54,810 nucleotides of DNA from a virus. The stretch is taken from positions 1-54,810 of the IMG/VR virus record IMGVR_UViG_3300045119_000359; one strand, written 5' to 3'. The notes under the pieces were generated by a model. That model worked only from the letters and a program-made list of their open reading frames with translations, did no database searches and was not told the origin of the DNA. Shown here one piece after another: positions 24,471 to 33,335 of the stretch (position 1 is the stretch's first letter; each line of letters starts with the position of its first letter). Made by a program: the position numbers and the translations under genes.

Positions 24471-25489
24471 ATGTTGAGACTCACAATGGCGGAGTTCTTG
24501 TAACCGGCGTGCGCGGCGTAGGCGTAAATGGTGTCGGGATGTTTCACATGCACGAACTTCTCCGGAGGAAATTCAGTGAACGGGCCTGCTGCCGCTGTCA
24601 GCGAGTAAAAGAAGACGGTGTGCGTGTCATCCAGCGGGTTGCCGGAGGCGTCGGCAAGGGAGATCATCACCGCCACCGGATCGTCCACCGTGCTGTCCGG
24701 GGTAAGAACCGGATTTGGCAGCGTAGGCTCGTAGGCTGGATCGGTGTCCGGAAGATTATGAAACACCATGTCGCGCCCGAGGTAATCATTCGGGAACACG
24801 CCCGGCCCCGTTCCATCACCCGGCGACGGAACCGCTCCCGAGGCGTGGGAGAGACCAACGCCCACGGCCACCGGGAGACGAGCCGGAGCGAACACTCCAG
24901 AGGTAACCATGGAGGCATCCAGAGCAGGAATCAGGGAAGGAGGAAGCGCGTCTGTGTAAAACTTTGGCTGCCCAGACGCGCCTTCCTTGTTGCCGAACCA
25001 AGAAAGATCAGCTACCGCTCCCCACACCACTGCGAGCGTCCCAGCTCCAGTGACCGGGCTTCCACTGACTCCAAACTGCGGAGGCATGGTGAGTCCGACA
25101 GAGGTCACGGTGCCAAGCCCTACCGCCGTGGGAAGATTGGCCGGTGGAACTTTCCCGGTGGCATCCAGTCCGGCGTAACCTCCGGGAACGTTCTTGTTTG
25201 AGAGATATTCGGCCAGATCCCCTTGTGCTGCCGTGGTGGAGGAGGTGCCCAACCATGCCGTAGGGATCTGGCCGTCCAAACTGAGTTTCGACTGAACGAT
25301 CGCCGCGTCATCCGCCACACTATCGTCTGTCACGCTCCCTGGGATCGGCGGCCTTGAGTCGCTCAACCCCGGGTGATCGCTGGTGGCGAGGTTTGCTGGC
25401 ACCGGCACCAAAGCTCCGACGTTCAGCAGGTCGTAGAACCTGCCATCCAGGTCAGTGCCGAGAATGGAATCTTCGATGATCGGGGTCAT
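24467..25489 (-). CDS. Fibre-type protein, tandem paralogue A (340 aa)
   Basis: A 340-residue paralogue of the gene at 23415-24470, in the same orientation and overlapping it by four bases (ATGA). Shared blocks include YAGLDATGKVPPANLPT, GLGTVTSVG and the C-terminal YAYAAHAGYKNS repeat. The central region (SWFGNKEGASGQPKFYTDAL) differs from its partner, as expected if the two copies bind different partners. Probably part of a branched or heteromeric fibre. Confidence 0.75.
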   Translation of the reverse strand: MTPIIEDSILGTDLDGRFYDLLNVGALVPVPANLATSDHPGLSDSRPPIPGSVTDDSVADDAAIVQSKLSLDGQIPTAWLGTSSTTAAQGDLAEYLSNKNVPGGYAGLDATGKVPPANLPTAVGLGTVTSVGLTMPPQFGVSGSPVTGAGTLAVVWGAVADLSWFGNKEGASGQPKFYTDALPPSLIPALDASMVTSGVFAPARLPVAVGVGLSHASGAVPSPGDGTGPGVFPNDYLGRDMVFHNLPDTDPAYEPTLPNPVLTPDSTVDDPVAVMISLADASGNPLDDTHTVFFYSLTAAAGPFTEFPPEKFVHVKHPDTIYAYAAHAGYKNSAIVSLNI

Positions 25490-26106
25490 GGAGTTCTCAC
25501 CTTCAGGAAATAGAAATCCGAACGCGGAGTTGGATTCACTGCAACGAAGAACCCGTTCAACGTCTTGGCGTACACCTGAACGCGAATGAGCGCCTGAACC
25601 GCCGGTGCTTCGGTGAGATTTTCCACACGAAGCTCGCTGAACCCGTAATTGAGGTTGCTGCGCGGGTTGACGAAATTGATCGCCATTGTGTTGGTGCGCG
25701 GCATTTGCAAATACAGGTTCTCGGGCGCATCGACCTGAACGATTGACGATGTTCTTACAATCGTCGCCCGCCAGTGCAGGACGTAACCATCCGCGATCGG
25801 AGTACCGGCGAAAACAACCCCGAACCCTTCTCTGGCTCTTACCGTGGGAATGATCTGGATCGCCCCGGGGAAGTTGAACCCAGGATCGCCCATGGCGTCG
25901 ATGTAGAGGTATTCAAAGTTGTACTCGGCGGTGATCTTTGGCACCTGAAAGACGACAACTGCCTGAGTCTGGCCGGGCGTAAGCTCAAGAGAGCCTCGCT
26001 CGTCCATGTCGCTGCTGGTGCCGCCGGTATCGACCAGCAGGTCGTCCTTCGGTTCAATGATCTGAACCGTGTCGCAGTTGGCGATGCAGTTGTTGTTGCC
26101 GTTCAT
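25486..26106 (-). CDS. Structural protein, beta-rich (206 aa)
   Basis: A 206-residue protein with alternating hydrophobic strands (QAVVVFQVPKITAEYNFEYL, YVLHWRATIVRTSSIVQV, ALIRVQVYAKTL) and no helix-rich region, consistent with a decoration, neck or fibre-base protein. It starts at ATG 26106, overlapping the small membrane-protein gene by four bases. No recognised family. Confidence 0.6.
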   Translation of the reverse strand: MNGNNNCIANCDTVQIIEPKDDLLVDTGGTSSDMDERGSLELTPGQTQAVVVFQVPKITAEYNFEYLYIDAMGDPGFNFPGAIQIIPTVRAREGFGVVFAGTPIADGYVLHWRATIVRTSSIVQVDAPENLYLQMPRTNTMAINFVNPRSNLNYGFSELRVENLTEAPAVQALIRVQVYAKTLNGFFVAVNPTPRSDFYFLKVRTP

Positions 26107-26270
26107 CGTGCGCCGCCCTGGATCGCGTGGATCGCTCCGCCTCCCATCAGGAACGCGAGCAAGCCCGTCCAGAACATGATCCGCCCGACTTCAACGATTT
26201 TCGGGTTGGATGATAGGACGTACATGAGCAGTCCGATGATGGCGATTAGCAATGGTAGGTAGATAATCAT
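26103..26270 (-). CDS. Small two-helix membrane protein, holin candidate (55 aa)
   Basis: A 55-residue frame begins at ATG 26270 and overlaps its neighbours by ATGA at both ends, strong evidence that it is real. It has two hydrophobic helices, LPLLIAIIGLLMYVL (residues 5-19) and IMFWTGLLAFLMGGGAI (31-47), separated by a short polar turn SSNPKIVEVGR. This is the usual form of a recurrent unassigned phage membrane protein. It may be a holin; the amidase lies 21 kb away, so linkage gives no help. Confidence 0.75.
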   Translation of the reverse strand: MIIYLPLLIAIIGLLMYVLSSNPKIVEVGRIMFWTGLLAFLMGGGAIHAIQGGAR

Positions 26271-26515
26271 GGTGTTGGTTTCTCCTGTTGTTGGTTGTCT
26301 GCTGAAGGTTCCTGTCCGTTGCGCAGTTTTCTGAGTTCCTCGATGCCTCCTGTTATCTGGGCAAAGCGGGTCTGGTTCTTGACTACCTGCTGTTGGAACT
26401 CCTGGTTCATCCTCTGATTTTGTTTCAACATGGCGTTATGAATGTTGTCCAGGTTCTGCTGCTCGGCTGTCAGTTTGCTGATTCTCTCGTCTATTAGTGT
26501 GTTTAGGTTTTCCAT
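26267..26515 (-). CDS. Small coiled-coil protein (82 aa)
   Basis: An 82-residue, Gln/Glu/Asn-rich helical protein ([33 protein letters not shown]) with a probable coiled coil over most of its length and a disordered Pro-rich end. It overlaps the upstream membrane-protein gene by 80 bases in another frame and the downstream one by four. The type is common next to small membrane proteins in phages, perhaps a spanin-like or structural accessory, but nothing proves that. Confidence 0.6.
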   Translation of the reverse strand: MENLNTLIDERISKLTAEQQNLDNIHNAMLKQNQRMNQEFQQQVVKNQTRFAQITGGIEELRKLRNGQEPSADNQQQEKPTP

Positions 26516-26747
26516 TGCGATCGTGTACTATTTCCCAGGTGCGAAGGCCAGATAAACCGAACACCAGAATGGCCAGCGCCCTCTGAAACTCGTAAAGGTA
26601 TTTGAACTCGGCTTGTGGCAGCTCCTTGGAAAGAACGTCCGGGAAAGCCAGCGCCAATAACTGGATCACCATGATAAGCACCGGCATCCCCAGAAACATG
26701 ATGACCACTCCCCAGTTGAGAAAATGTTTCCAATTCTCCTCCTTCAT
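26436..26747 (-). CDS. Membrane protein with two hydrophobic segments (103 aa)
   Basis: Starts at ATG 26747 in an ATGA overlap with the collagen-like gene. Hydrophobic segments are [20 protein letters not shown] (residues 12-31) and [15 protein letters not shown] (about 61-75); the C-terminus is charged and polar. Together with the 55-aa protein at 26103-26270 it forms a small membrane cluster in the fibre block. A holin or membrane-anchor role is possible; no family is recognised. Confidence 0.6.
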   Translation of the reverse strand: MKEENWKHFLNWGVVIMFLGMPVLIMVIQLLALAFPDVLSKELPQAEFKYLYEFQRALAILVFGLSGLRTWEIVHDRNGKPKHTNRRENQQTDSRAAEPGQHS

Positions 26748-28141
26748 GGAATTTCCACTGCCGAGAAAAAGCAACCAGTCAGGTTCGCGTTGCCGCTGCT
26801 GACAGCCAGCGAAAGATCGAACCATAACTGAGTTCCCACAGTCAGTCCGGTAAGCACCAACGGCATGGTGAAGAAATTCATTTGAGCCGCTGCGTTTCCA
26901 GCACCACCGCGAGTAAACCCGATGCCCGCGCTTGTACCACCCGTGGGGAGAGCACCGTTCGGTGGCGCAATTCCGGTGCCGTAACGCACGTTTAAGAAGA
27001 TGGTGGAGGCAGCAACGCTTCCCGAAACACCTCCACTGATAACAAACATTACCTTGCCGCTTGCGGTCGGAGTGAATACGAAAGGCCCATACGTTACCCC
27101 GCCAAGTCCCATCATCACTCCACCAGCGGCACTGGACGCTGGCGGATTAGCCGGAGAAGCGACCTGTGCTACTGCAAATGTCTGCCATGCCGTATCGTTG
27201 TCAGTTGCAGTTTTCTTTCGCAGGATCGCGCCGGTTGCGCCGCCAAGCGGGACTCCCGCTCCCTGTGGGCCTGTAGCCCCGGTTGCTCCATTTGTGCCGG
27301 GATCACCCTTTGCGCCTGGTGCACCTTGAAGACCTTGCGCACCTTGCGGGCCGGTTGCTCCCGTTGCTCCCGTGTTGCCGGTTGCCCCTTTTGCTCCGGT
27401 TGGCCCTTGGATTCCCTGAATTCCCTGCGCTCCGGTAGCACCTGGGTCGCCTTTGAGTCCCTGTGCGCCGGTCGCTCCGATCGGCCCCTGCGGGCCGGGA
27501 TCCCCTTTTGATCCCTGCGGGCCGGTCGCTCCTGCTGGGCCTTGAGCGCCTGGTGCACCTGTCGCTCCAGTTGCCCCGGGCGGGCCTTGGATCGGCCCAA
27601 TGTCGCTCCATTGACCAGGCAGTCCCCAGACCCAGCCGTGTCCCGTGTCGATCGTAATCCATAAATCCCCCGGGGTATTTCCGGTTGGCGGAAGGGCGGC
27701 GGAATTGGCAACAGAACCTTTGATGGAAACACTGGTGCCGTCAGCTCCCTTCGGCCCCGTTGGGCCTGCTGGCCCCTGAATGCCTTGTCCTCCGGTTGCA
27801 CCGGGGACTCCCTGTGCTCCGGTGTCACCCGTTGGGCCGGGGACGCCCGGCGGGCCTTGCGGGCCGGGAGTTGTGGAAACTGCACCGGGATCTCCCTGCG
27901 GCCCTTGCGGGCCGGGTGGCCCCTGTGGGCCGGTGTCTCCCGGCGGGCCGGGTGGCCCTTGGGTTTCAGTGGGTGGCGCGGGTTCATCGACCTGACCGCT
28001 GCCGGGAGTTTCTCCGAAGACCACCTGAATGGGCGCATCTACCGCCCCGAAGATCTGCACTCCGCCAAAGGGTGTCTCGGGATTCGTCACCTCGACTATG
28101 ATGGCCGACAAATCAAGATCCGGATCGTCCAGTGAAGTCAT
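26744..28141 (-). CDS. Collagen-like fibre protein (465 aa)
   Basis: A 465-residue fibre with two Gly-X-Y tracts, residues about 61-142 and 188-305, able to form a triple helix. The interruption between them ([20 protein letters not shown] then [20 protein letters not shown]) is a known conserved insert of phage collagen-like fibres. The first 60 residues should anchor it to the particle. The last ~150 residues form a beta-rich head ending in FFSAVEIP, resembling the end of the fibre at 22010-23413. Each chain would trimerise; role is adsorption or decoration. Confidence 0.88.
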   Translation of the reverse strand: MTSLDDPDLDLSAIIVEVTNPETPFGGVQIFGAVDAPIQVVFGETPGSGQVDEPAPPTETQGPPGPPGDTGPQGPPGPQGPQGDPGAVSTTPGPQGPPGVPGPTGDTGAQGVPGATGGQGIQGPAGPTGPKGADGTSVSIKGSVANSAALPPTGNTPGDLWITIDTGHGWVWGLPGQWSDIGPIQGPPGATGATGAPGAQGPAGATGPQGSKGDPGPQGPIGATGAQGLKGDPGATGAQGIQGIQGPTGAKGATGNTGATGATGPQGAQGLQGAPGAKGDPGTNGATGATGPQGAGVPLGGATGAILRKKTATDNDTAWQTFAVAQVASPANPPASSAAGGVMMGLGGVTYGPFVFTPTASGKVMFVISGGVSGSVAASTIFLNVRYGTGIAPPNGALPTGGTSAGIGFTRGGAGNAAAQMNFFTMPLVLTGLTVGTQLWFDLSLAVSSGNANLTGCFFSAVEIP

Positions 28142-28530
28142 GTGGTGGAAGGAGGCGCGGGCTGCGGGGGAATCGGATTACGCCCGTTGCCGCCATTGAA
28201 TTTGCTGGTTGGCTGCCTGATCGCCACCTGACCGGCAAGGAAAGGCGGAAACCTGTAGTCGGTAGGAGTCCTGTTGTGCTCCCAAATCCAGTCCCATGAT
28301 TCCGTTCCCAGTCTCAGGTTGGCGGTCTCATCCCTGGTGAGCGACAGGGTAACAACTCCGCCAGCAGGATCGGTAACCGTTGGGTTCAGGTCGATATTGA
28401 GAGACTTGGCCACTGGCCGGAACTGGGAAACGTTCAGGGCGACACCATTGGCGTCTTTCCACTTGAATGTGACCGGCCCCCAGTCGCAGCCGCGCCATAT
28501 TGTTGGTAAATCGAGCTTGCCGGGTTTCAT
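28138..28530 (-). CDS. Small beta-rich virion protein, baseplate/BppU-like style (130 aa)
   Basis: Begins [20 protein letters not shown] at ATG 28530, overlapping the LamG-like gene by four bases. The pattern 'W-x-G-x-D-W-x-P-V-x-F-x-W-K-DA-x-G-x-P-x-N' followed by alternating strands ([19 protein letters not shown]) is typical of small phage beta-sandwich proteins at the base of fibres. The C-terminus is Pro/Asn-rich. It may connect the collagen-like fibre to the particle. Confidence 0.6.
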   Translation of the reverse strand: MKPGKLDLPTIWRGCDWGPVTFKWKDANGVALNVSQFRPVAKSLNIDLNPTVTDPAGGVVTLSLTRDETANLRLGTESWDWIWEHNRTPTDYRFPPFLAGQVAIRQPTSKFNGGNGRNPIPPQPAPPSTT

Positions 28531-30158
28531 AGCGCATCCGCCTTCCACCATGCCATCATCCCGGGAATAGACGTTGGATCAACCGCTGTACCTCCGGCTA
28601 CCGCGATTCCGTATTTCTGACCGAGGTATTTCTCGATGTTGGCCCTGTCTCCAGCTGCCATTGGCTCCGGCTCCACTTCCTGTTCTTCCTGCTCCGGTGG
28701 AGTGAGCGGGCCTCCTGGAGTTATCAGCGCGGGGATCAGCGGGATTAGCTTGAGTTTTCTCATCAACGCAGCCAGCGCACTGTTGTAAATTATGATCTCG
28801 GCTATATCGCCATCGCTATAGTAGGGAGTAGATGGTTCATATCCGATCTTGGTGTAATCGCCTTGATTTGACACTGGCGATGCTCCACTCAGCCTTTCTG
28901 TTCCGTCCCTGTAAAGCATGGTGTAAACTCCATTCAACAAATCCGCTGTAATGATGTGAAAAACAGTGTTATCTCCCGGCCCTATGACGACGGTGCTTCT
29001 GCTAGTGCTGTAAATATTCCCATCACCACCACACGACGGGCCATACGGATTAGAAATATCTCCACGCAGGCTATACAGTCCCACGGTATTGGAAACTGCT
29101 TTCATCACCACGAAACAGGTGGTGTCTCCCGCTCCTGACACTGGCAGTGCCAGATCAAGTCCTGACTGACCGGCGGTAGTGAAGCGCACCACCGGCTTGC
29201 CATTAAGGATGTTTTTCTTCAGGATGGGACGCTTGCTTCCGGTTTGAGTGGCATGATGCCCGAAACCGCTAAAGTCCGGCCACATGGAAACCGGGTCACC
29301 GTCTGCCAACAAGGGCGGCGTCCATAGGGAGTCTGCTTTCCACCAGCCTTGCAGACCGGGAACAGTGGTGGGATCAATCACCGTTCCGGTGGTGACATTG
29401 ATCCCGTATTTCGCGCCCAGATACTTGCAGACATTACAGCGATCAGGGACACTGGCTCCTACATCGGTGTTATAGAGGAGAATTTCAGCAATGTCGCCGT
29501 CGCTGTTTGTGTCTCCTATCCTGGTCCAATTATTATTGGAAGCGTTGGCCTGTAGGGCACTTGTGCCAAACTGGTTGCTGGGATCACCGCCATCCAGGTA
29601 ACTCCACATCGTGGTAGGCGAATCACTACGCACGAAGTAAATGTGAAAGGCGTTAGCCCAGGAATCGCCTGCGTAAACAAATCCGACCGTGGTGGCAGCG
29701 TAAAAGGTTCCCTGATATTCGGTTGCCGCCTGCGGGCCATTGACGCCACCTATGAGTGAAGTCAGGTTTTTGGAGATGGACGGAGAAGCTACCCTCATCA
29801 CCACGAAAGCGCACCACGGCGAAACGCCTGGTATGGCAGACAGGATGTTAAATGTCGTGGAGTTCGCGGAGCTGAAGCGCACCACCGGAAGACCGTTGAG
29901 GATGTATGTTTTGAGGATTGGTCTTGCTGTTCCGGACTGCGTGGCATCGTGACCATGCCCGCTGCTGTCTGCCCACAGACTTACCGGATCGCCGTCATTC
30001 AGGCCGGTTACTGGCGGAGTAACTCCTCCGGTCAGTCCCAGCCACCGGTCAGTCTGGTATCGGTCACCACGCCGCCAAAGGCCGTAGCCGCGATCAGGAA
30101 GATACCTGTCGCCTCCGGTCTGGTTCCTGTCACCACTGCGAGTGCTTCCTCTTGCCAT
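28527..30158 (-). CDS. LamG/concanavalin-like repeat fibre protein, 5' end disrupted
   Basis: Up to 543 residues. Two repeats of a LamG-like unit are clear, each with DGDPVS(L/M)W..(S/F)SG.GH.AT, RPIL...ILNG.PVVRF and SDGDIAEI(L/I)(L/I)YN. A third unit starts (GTAVDPTSIPGMMAWWKADA) but the protein stops there, so it ends in a truncated repeat. The first ~45 residues of this frame are Arg/Gly-rich and look non-coding; a more natural sequence occupies another frame at 30032-30184. The true 5' end was probably lost or shifted at a GACTGACCGG direct repeat near 30026-30055. Likely function is glycan binding on the capsid or tail. Confidence 0.65.
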   Translation of the reverse strand: MARGSTRSGDRNQTGGDRYLPDRGYGLWRRGDRYQTDRWLGLTGGVTPPVTGLNDGDPVSLWADSSGHGHDATQSGTARPILKTYILNGLPVVRFSSANSTTFNILSAIPGVSPWCAFVVMRVASPSISKNLTSLIGGVNGPQAATEYQGTFYAATTVGFVYAGDSWANAFHIYFVRSDSPTTMWSYLDGGDPSNQFGTSALQANASNNNWTRIGDTNSDGDIAEILLYNTDVGASVPDRCNVCKYLGAKYGINVTTGTVIDPTTVPGLQGWWKADSLWTPPLLADGDPVSMWPDFSGFGHHATQTGSKRPILKKNILNGKPVVRFTTAGQSGLDLALPVSGAGDTTCFVVMKAVSNTVGLYSLRGDISNPYGPSCGGDGNIYSTSRSTVVIGPGDNTVFHIITADLLNGVYTMLYRDGTERLSGASPVSNQGDYTKIGYEPSTPYYSDGDIAEIIIYNSALAALMRKLKLIPLIPALITPGGPLTPPEQEEQEVEPEPMAAGDRANIEKYLGQKYGIAVAGGTAVDPTSIPGMMAWWKADAL

Positions 30159-30184
30159 TTAACAATGTAGTTATCGACCAGCAC
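30032..30184 (-). CDS. Possible displaced 5' part of the LamG-like fibre gene (50 codons)
   Basis: In the frame different from the LamG-like gene, bases 30184-30032 encode 50 residues from a GTG, including YIVKWQEEALAVVTGTRP and GIFLIAATAFGGVVTDT. The composition is normal for a protein, unlike the overlapping Arg/Gly-rich frame. It ends 30 bases before the LamG sequence becomes recognisable. A good AGGAG lies before ATG 30209, but that ATG opens only 12 codons in a third frame. I read this as the remnant 5' end of the fibre gene after an indel or deletion; an independent small gene is the alternative. Confidence 0.4.
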   Translation of the reverse strand: MLVDNYIVKWQEEALAVVTGTRPEATGIFLIAATAFGGVVTDTRLTGGWD

Positions 30185-30219
30185 TACCTTGGGCGTAATG
30201 CTGGCGCATAACTACACTC

Positions 30220-31437
30220 CTAGGAGTAGCAGGAGGTGTGCGGCACACGCAGCGGCGGGCAGTTCAAGTGCGCGATCGCGTAGCCCAGGTAGGTTTGACC
30301 CGGCTGGGAGGCGCTCGCATAGAGCGCATCGAAGAAGCCGAGTTCACCACGCGGGTTGCAAGCCTTGTCGGTGATGACAAGGAATTGGAACTCGCCCATG
30401 TGGGACGCGAAATCGAACTTGAGACCACCGCCAGGAGCGGTGCTGGGCCTCTCGTACAGGCAGGTGAACACCGTGGGGATGAAGATGAAGCTGACCTGGA
30501 ACTTGGCGTAAATGTACGCCGGGTTAACTTCACGTTTCCATCCTTTGGTGGTCGTTGCAGGCGGCAGATAGGGGTAAACCCTCGCGCCCGCTGCGTCGTA
30601 ACGCGGCGGGAATTTCAGCCAGACATGCTTGTAGCCATTATAGCTGTAAGGCGTGCCCAGCGTGTTGATGAGTTTATCCGGATCAGCGTACCGGAAGTCC
30701 ATTCGCAGGTCGGGGTCTTGCCGGATCAGGTCGCGGGAGGTGACCGCATCGGTGAACAGAGCGAAGATCGGCTGATCGTTCGCGCCTTTTCCGATTGCGC
30801 CACTTGTGGCGACAGCACCGTCAAGGACGAGCTGCGTGTAGATTTGTTCCAGTGTTCCCTGCACCAGACGGCTGGTTGCTGTCGTCGGGATGGTAGCCGG
30901 TGTGAACGGGGTGGTGGCCTTCACATCCTGAATGGCACCTGTGCCAGTCTCGATGATGTTGTGGCCAGCAAGGTTCAGATACTCGTTCTGAAACCTGTTG
31001 CTCCAAACCCATTCCGTGACCGTCTCCAACTGATCCATCACGTTGCCCAGCGTCTGCGCGATCATAAAATCGTTTTGCAGATCGTTGATGCAGAAGTTCT
31101 CCGTCTGGATATTTCTGCGCTGCATCGTGAAAGGAGTCAGCGTCTGACCGAATTTCAGCAGCTCGGGAGTAGGCAGGCAGTTGTTGTGGTCAACAACGCC
31201 ACCGTCAATACCGTTGGTACTGGACGGGGTTGCATTTACCCACTCATGTCCGTCTTCTGAGTCTGTCAACGTGCGCTCCAGCATCATCGAGTTGATGGTG
31301 AAGCCCATGCCGGTGGGCCATTCGCCCTTCTCGACATAAGCGACCCACGGGTCGTTAATGCTGATGCGGTTGTACAGACGCGGAGACACCTGTCCTGTCA
31401 GAGCGTAGAAAGCGTTCTTGATGTTTTCGCAAGCCAT
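30220..31437 (-). CDS. Major capsid protein (405 aa)
   Basis: A 405-residue protein placed directly after scaffold and portal genes, the usual capsid position. I start at ATG 31437, preceded by GAAAGGA at a good distance; the frame upstream to 31506 is not needed. It is rich in acidic, aromatic and Thr residues, with segments such as FCINDLQNDFMIAQTLGNVM (an E-loop/spine-like helix) and KFQVSFIFIPTVFTCLYERP. No short signature proves the HK97 fold, but length, gene order and composition agree. A sigma-70-like promoter on this strand at 31652-31624 would give it separate high expression. Confidence 0.8.
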   Translation of the reverse strand: MACENIKNAFYALTGQVSPRLYNRISINDPWVAYVEKGEWPTGMGFTINSMMLERTLTDSEDGHEWVNATPSSTNGIDGGVVDHNNCLPTPELLKFGQTLTPFTMQRRNIQTENFCINDLQNDFMIAQTLGNVMDQLETVTEWVWSNRFQNEYLNLAGHNIIETGTGAIQDVKATTPFTPATIPTTATSRLVQGTLEQIYTQLVLDGAVATSGAIGKGANDQPIFALFTDAVTSRDLIRQDPDLRMDFRYADPDKLINTLGTPYSYNGYKHVWLKFPPRYDAAGARVYPYLPPATTTKGWKREVNPAYIYAKFQVSFIFIPTVFTCLYERPSTAPGGGLKFDFASHMGEFQFLVITDKACNPRGELGFFDALYASASQPGQTYLGYAIAHLNCPPLRVPHTSCYS

Positions 31438-31623
31438 CGAAGTAGTCCTTTCGTAAGTCTCAAACAGTTTTGCCGGATGAAGTTCCTCCTCCGATGGAGA
31501 AGGCATCCTGCGTTTTCCGGGTGGCTGGCTTCCGGTATTCAGCCGTTCTGTTTGAGATCGGGACTACATCTCAGACTGCGTTACGCCCTTCGGTGGATGA
31601 GGCCGCGATTACATCCAAGAAGG

Positions 31624-31652
31624 CTTGTAAGACCCCGGGGCAAACCGGTCAA
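31624..31652 (-). promoter_or_regulatory. Candidate sigma-70 promoter for the capsid gene
   Basis: On the minus strand, TTGACC (31652-31647) and TACAAG (31629-31624) are separated by exactly 17 bases, in the 260-bp gap upstream of the capsid start. The spacer contains CCCCGGGG. A separate promoter for the capsid gene would fit its need for high copy number. The -10 box is imperfect. Confidence 0.4.
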
Positions 31653-31700
31653 GATGAATTTTCTTGCAGCCGAAAAAAGCGGTGCTACGAATCGAAGGTT

Positions 31701-31889
31701 ATGGATAAACACACCACCACGCACCACGACAAGGACAGCAAAGACGCCAAGGCAGGCGAGGAATTCCGCGATTCACTCGGTCAGGCGAATCCGGCCCACG
31801 ACCTGGAGAAGAAAAACATTGCCGATGTGAAAACACGGCAGGACGAAGCTGACAAAGAGGCCAAGAAAGCAGAGAAAGCCGAAAAATAA
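31701..31889 (+). CDS. Small charged protein on the opposite strand (62 aa)
   Basis: ATG 31701 opens a 62-residue frame, very rich in Lys, Asp, Glu and Ala (KNIADVKTRQDEADKEAKKA), probably one long helix. It lies antisense within the virion operon, between the capsid gene and a small gene ending at 31891. A weak promoter-like pair, TTGCAG (31664) and TACGAA (31686) with a 16-base spacer, and GAAGG precede it. This layout resembles an inserted 'moron'. No function can be assigned. Confidence 0.5.
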   Translation: MDKHTTTHHDKDSKDAKAGEEFRDSLGQANPAHDLEKKNIADVKTRQDEADKEAKKAEKAEK

Positions 31890-31890
31890 G

Positions 31891-32079
31891 CTACTCCACC
31901 GGGTCGGGCTGAAGGGCAAGAGGCGGTATCGAAGGATCGCTGGGGATCCAGCGGGCGATCTTTTTCCAGTAGTCCAGCTTTTTGCGCAGTATCGGAGCGC
32001 AGACGGTCACTTCGCCGTCACGCACCACGAATGCGGCGGTGATATTTTCCCGGTTAACGACATAGAGACCGTCTCTCAT
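31891..32079 (-). CDS. Small conserved capsid-region protein (62 aa)
   Basis: A 62-residue protein with ITAAFVVRDGEVTVCAPILR followed by KKLDYWKKIA. I recognise this as a very common unassigned phage protein, found in variable places and often near capsid or replication genes. It overlaps the scaffold gene by ATGA. No catalytic motif, membrane segment or signal is present. Confidence 0.8.
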   Translation of the reverse strand: MRDGLYVVNRENITAAFVVRDGEVTVCAPILRKKLDYWKKIARWIPSDPSIPPLALQPDPVE

Positions 32080-33332
32080 CTTGACTTCGCCCTGGCCTTG
32101 TGAAATTCCCGCAGGAACACATCAGCGAATGGTTTTTTCAGATCTTCATTGAACTGGCCGGAAGGCGTAAGGTTGCCCGCGTTCCCCGGACTCTCTGACA
32201 GGTTAGGCTCGTTGCCGAACCGGTCGTCCACCAGTTTTTGAAGCTCTGTTACCTTCTTTTGTGACGCCAGGAACAGTTTCCGGTAGGCGTCGGCGGCAGG
32301 CGCGAGCAGGCAGGCCAGCGCCACCCGATCCAGGTCGGTGTTTTCCAGAAAGAGATCCCGCCCCTGCTGAACCAGCCGCTCTCCCTGCTCGTTCCACCAT
32401 GCTGACTCGGGATCGCTGGTCTTCTGGAAGACTTCCACCTTGGCCTCGTCACGCAGACGGAGCAGTGCGCGGTCGAACATGCTGGCCATGTCGTTTCGCT
32501 GCTTGCTGATTTCCTGGAACTGCCGCTCGGTTTCCCGCGCACGGATGGCTTCCAGCGTTTTCGGGGCATTGGCCACGGCGCGTTGCCGCGCTTCCTCGTA
32601 ACGCCGGTAGGATCGCAGCGCGTCATTGGCTTCCATCTTTGCGCTCTCCGGCATTTCCGAAAAGAGAAGGTCGAGTCCTTCAAACTGCGCCTTTCCAGAG
32701 AGCGACATCACCTTGGCCAGTTCCTGCGGATCACCGCCAGCATCACGCACGATCCGGGCTGCCTCGTTCCATGACGCGGTGAGCGGTGCCATGATTTTCT
32801 GCTGGAACTCCGCCGAGTGTTCCACACCTACCCGTGACAGCATTTCGGCCATCTGCCGGTTCTGACCTTCCAGCCACTGGAGCCTTTGCTGCTCCTGCGG
32901 ATCTCGGTTTGGCTGGGAGCGAAGCGTCTCCACTTCACCTTTGAGTTTCTTATACGCCTCCCGCAAACCTTTGATGCGGCTCTTGCGCTCCTCCGGTGGA
33001 AGCTCCTCGGGGAACTCGGCATCAGGCTCCGCGGCGGCTGGCGGCTTCGCTGGCTCGCTTGTCGTTTTGAGCGCCTCCTCCAGAAACGAAGGGATCTTCA
33101 GCTCCTCCGGCGGTTTGGCAGGCTCCTCGGATGGCGGCGGCGCGGGATCGGTCGGCGGCGGCGGAGTCGTCGGCTTCGGTGGCTCGGCAGGCTCCTTGGA
33201 TGGACGCCTGATGTCCGGCAGCACCTGGTCGAATGCTCTTTGCACCTGTTCCAGACCCGGGGAATTGTCCTCGGCTCCCGGTGACGGCTGGGAAATTGTC
33301 GGTGGCGGCGGTACGATTACTGGTTCGGGCAT
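32076..33332 (-). CDS. Scaffold-like protein (418 aa)
   Basis: A 418-residue acidic protein. The first ~110 residues are Pro/Glu/Lys-rich and disordered; the centre is a long helical, Gln/Glu/Arg-rich region (SRIKGLREAYKKLKGEVETL, RYEEARQRAVANAPKTLEAI) typical of internal scaffolds that guide capsid assembly. The C-terminus ends in a basic patch (FHKARAKSR), often the capsid-binding element. Position between portal and capsid fits. A capsid protease is not seen nearby. Confidence 0.75.
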   Translation of the reverse strand: MPEPVIVPPPPTISQPSPGAEDNSPGLEQVQRAFDQVLPDIRRPSKEPAEPPKPTTPPPPTDPAPPPSEEPAKPPEELKIPSFLEEALKTTSEPAKPPAAAEPDAEFPEELPPEERKSRIKGLREAYKKLKGEVETLRSQPNRDPQEQQRLQWLEGQNRQMAEMLSRVGVEHSAEFQQKIMAPLTASWNEAARIVRDAGGDPQELAKVMSLSGKAQFEGLDLLFSEMPESAKMEANDALRSYRRYEEARQRAVANAPKTLEAIRARETERQFQEISKQRNDMASMFDRALLRLRDEAKVEVFQKTSDPESAWWNEQGERLVQQGRDLFLENTDLDRVALACLLAPAADAYRKLFLASQKKVTELQKLVDDRFGNEPNLSESPGNAGNLTPSGQFNEDLKKPFADVFLREFHKARAKSR

Positions 33333-33335
33333 GGT

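Noticed and set aside
27169-28101. Long alternative frames on both strands over the collagen-like gene
   Set aside because: The Gly-X-Y codon pattern keeps other frames open; none resembles a protein independently.
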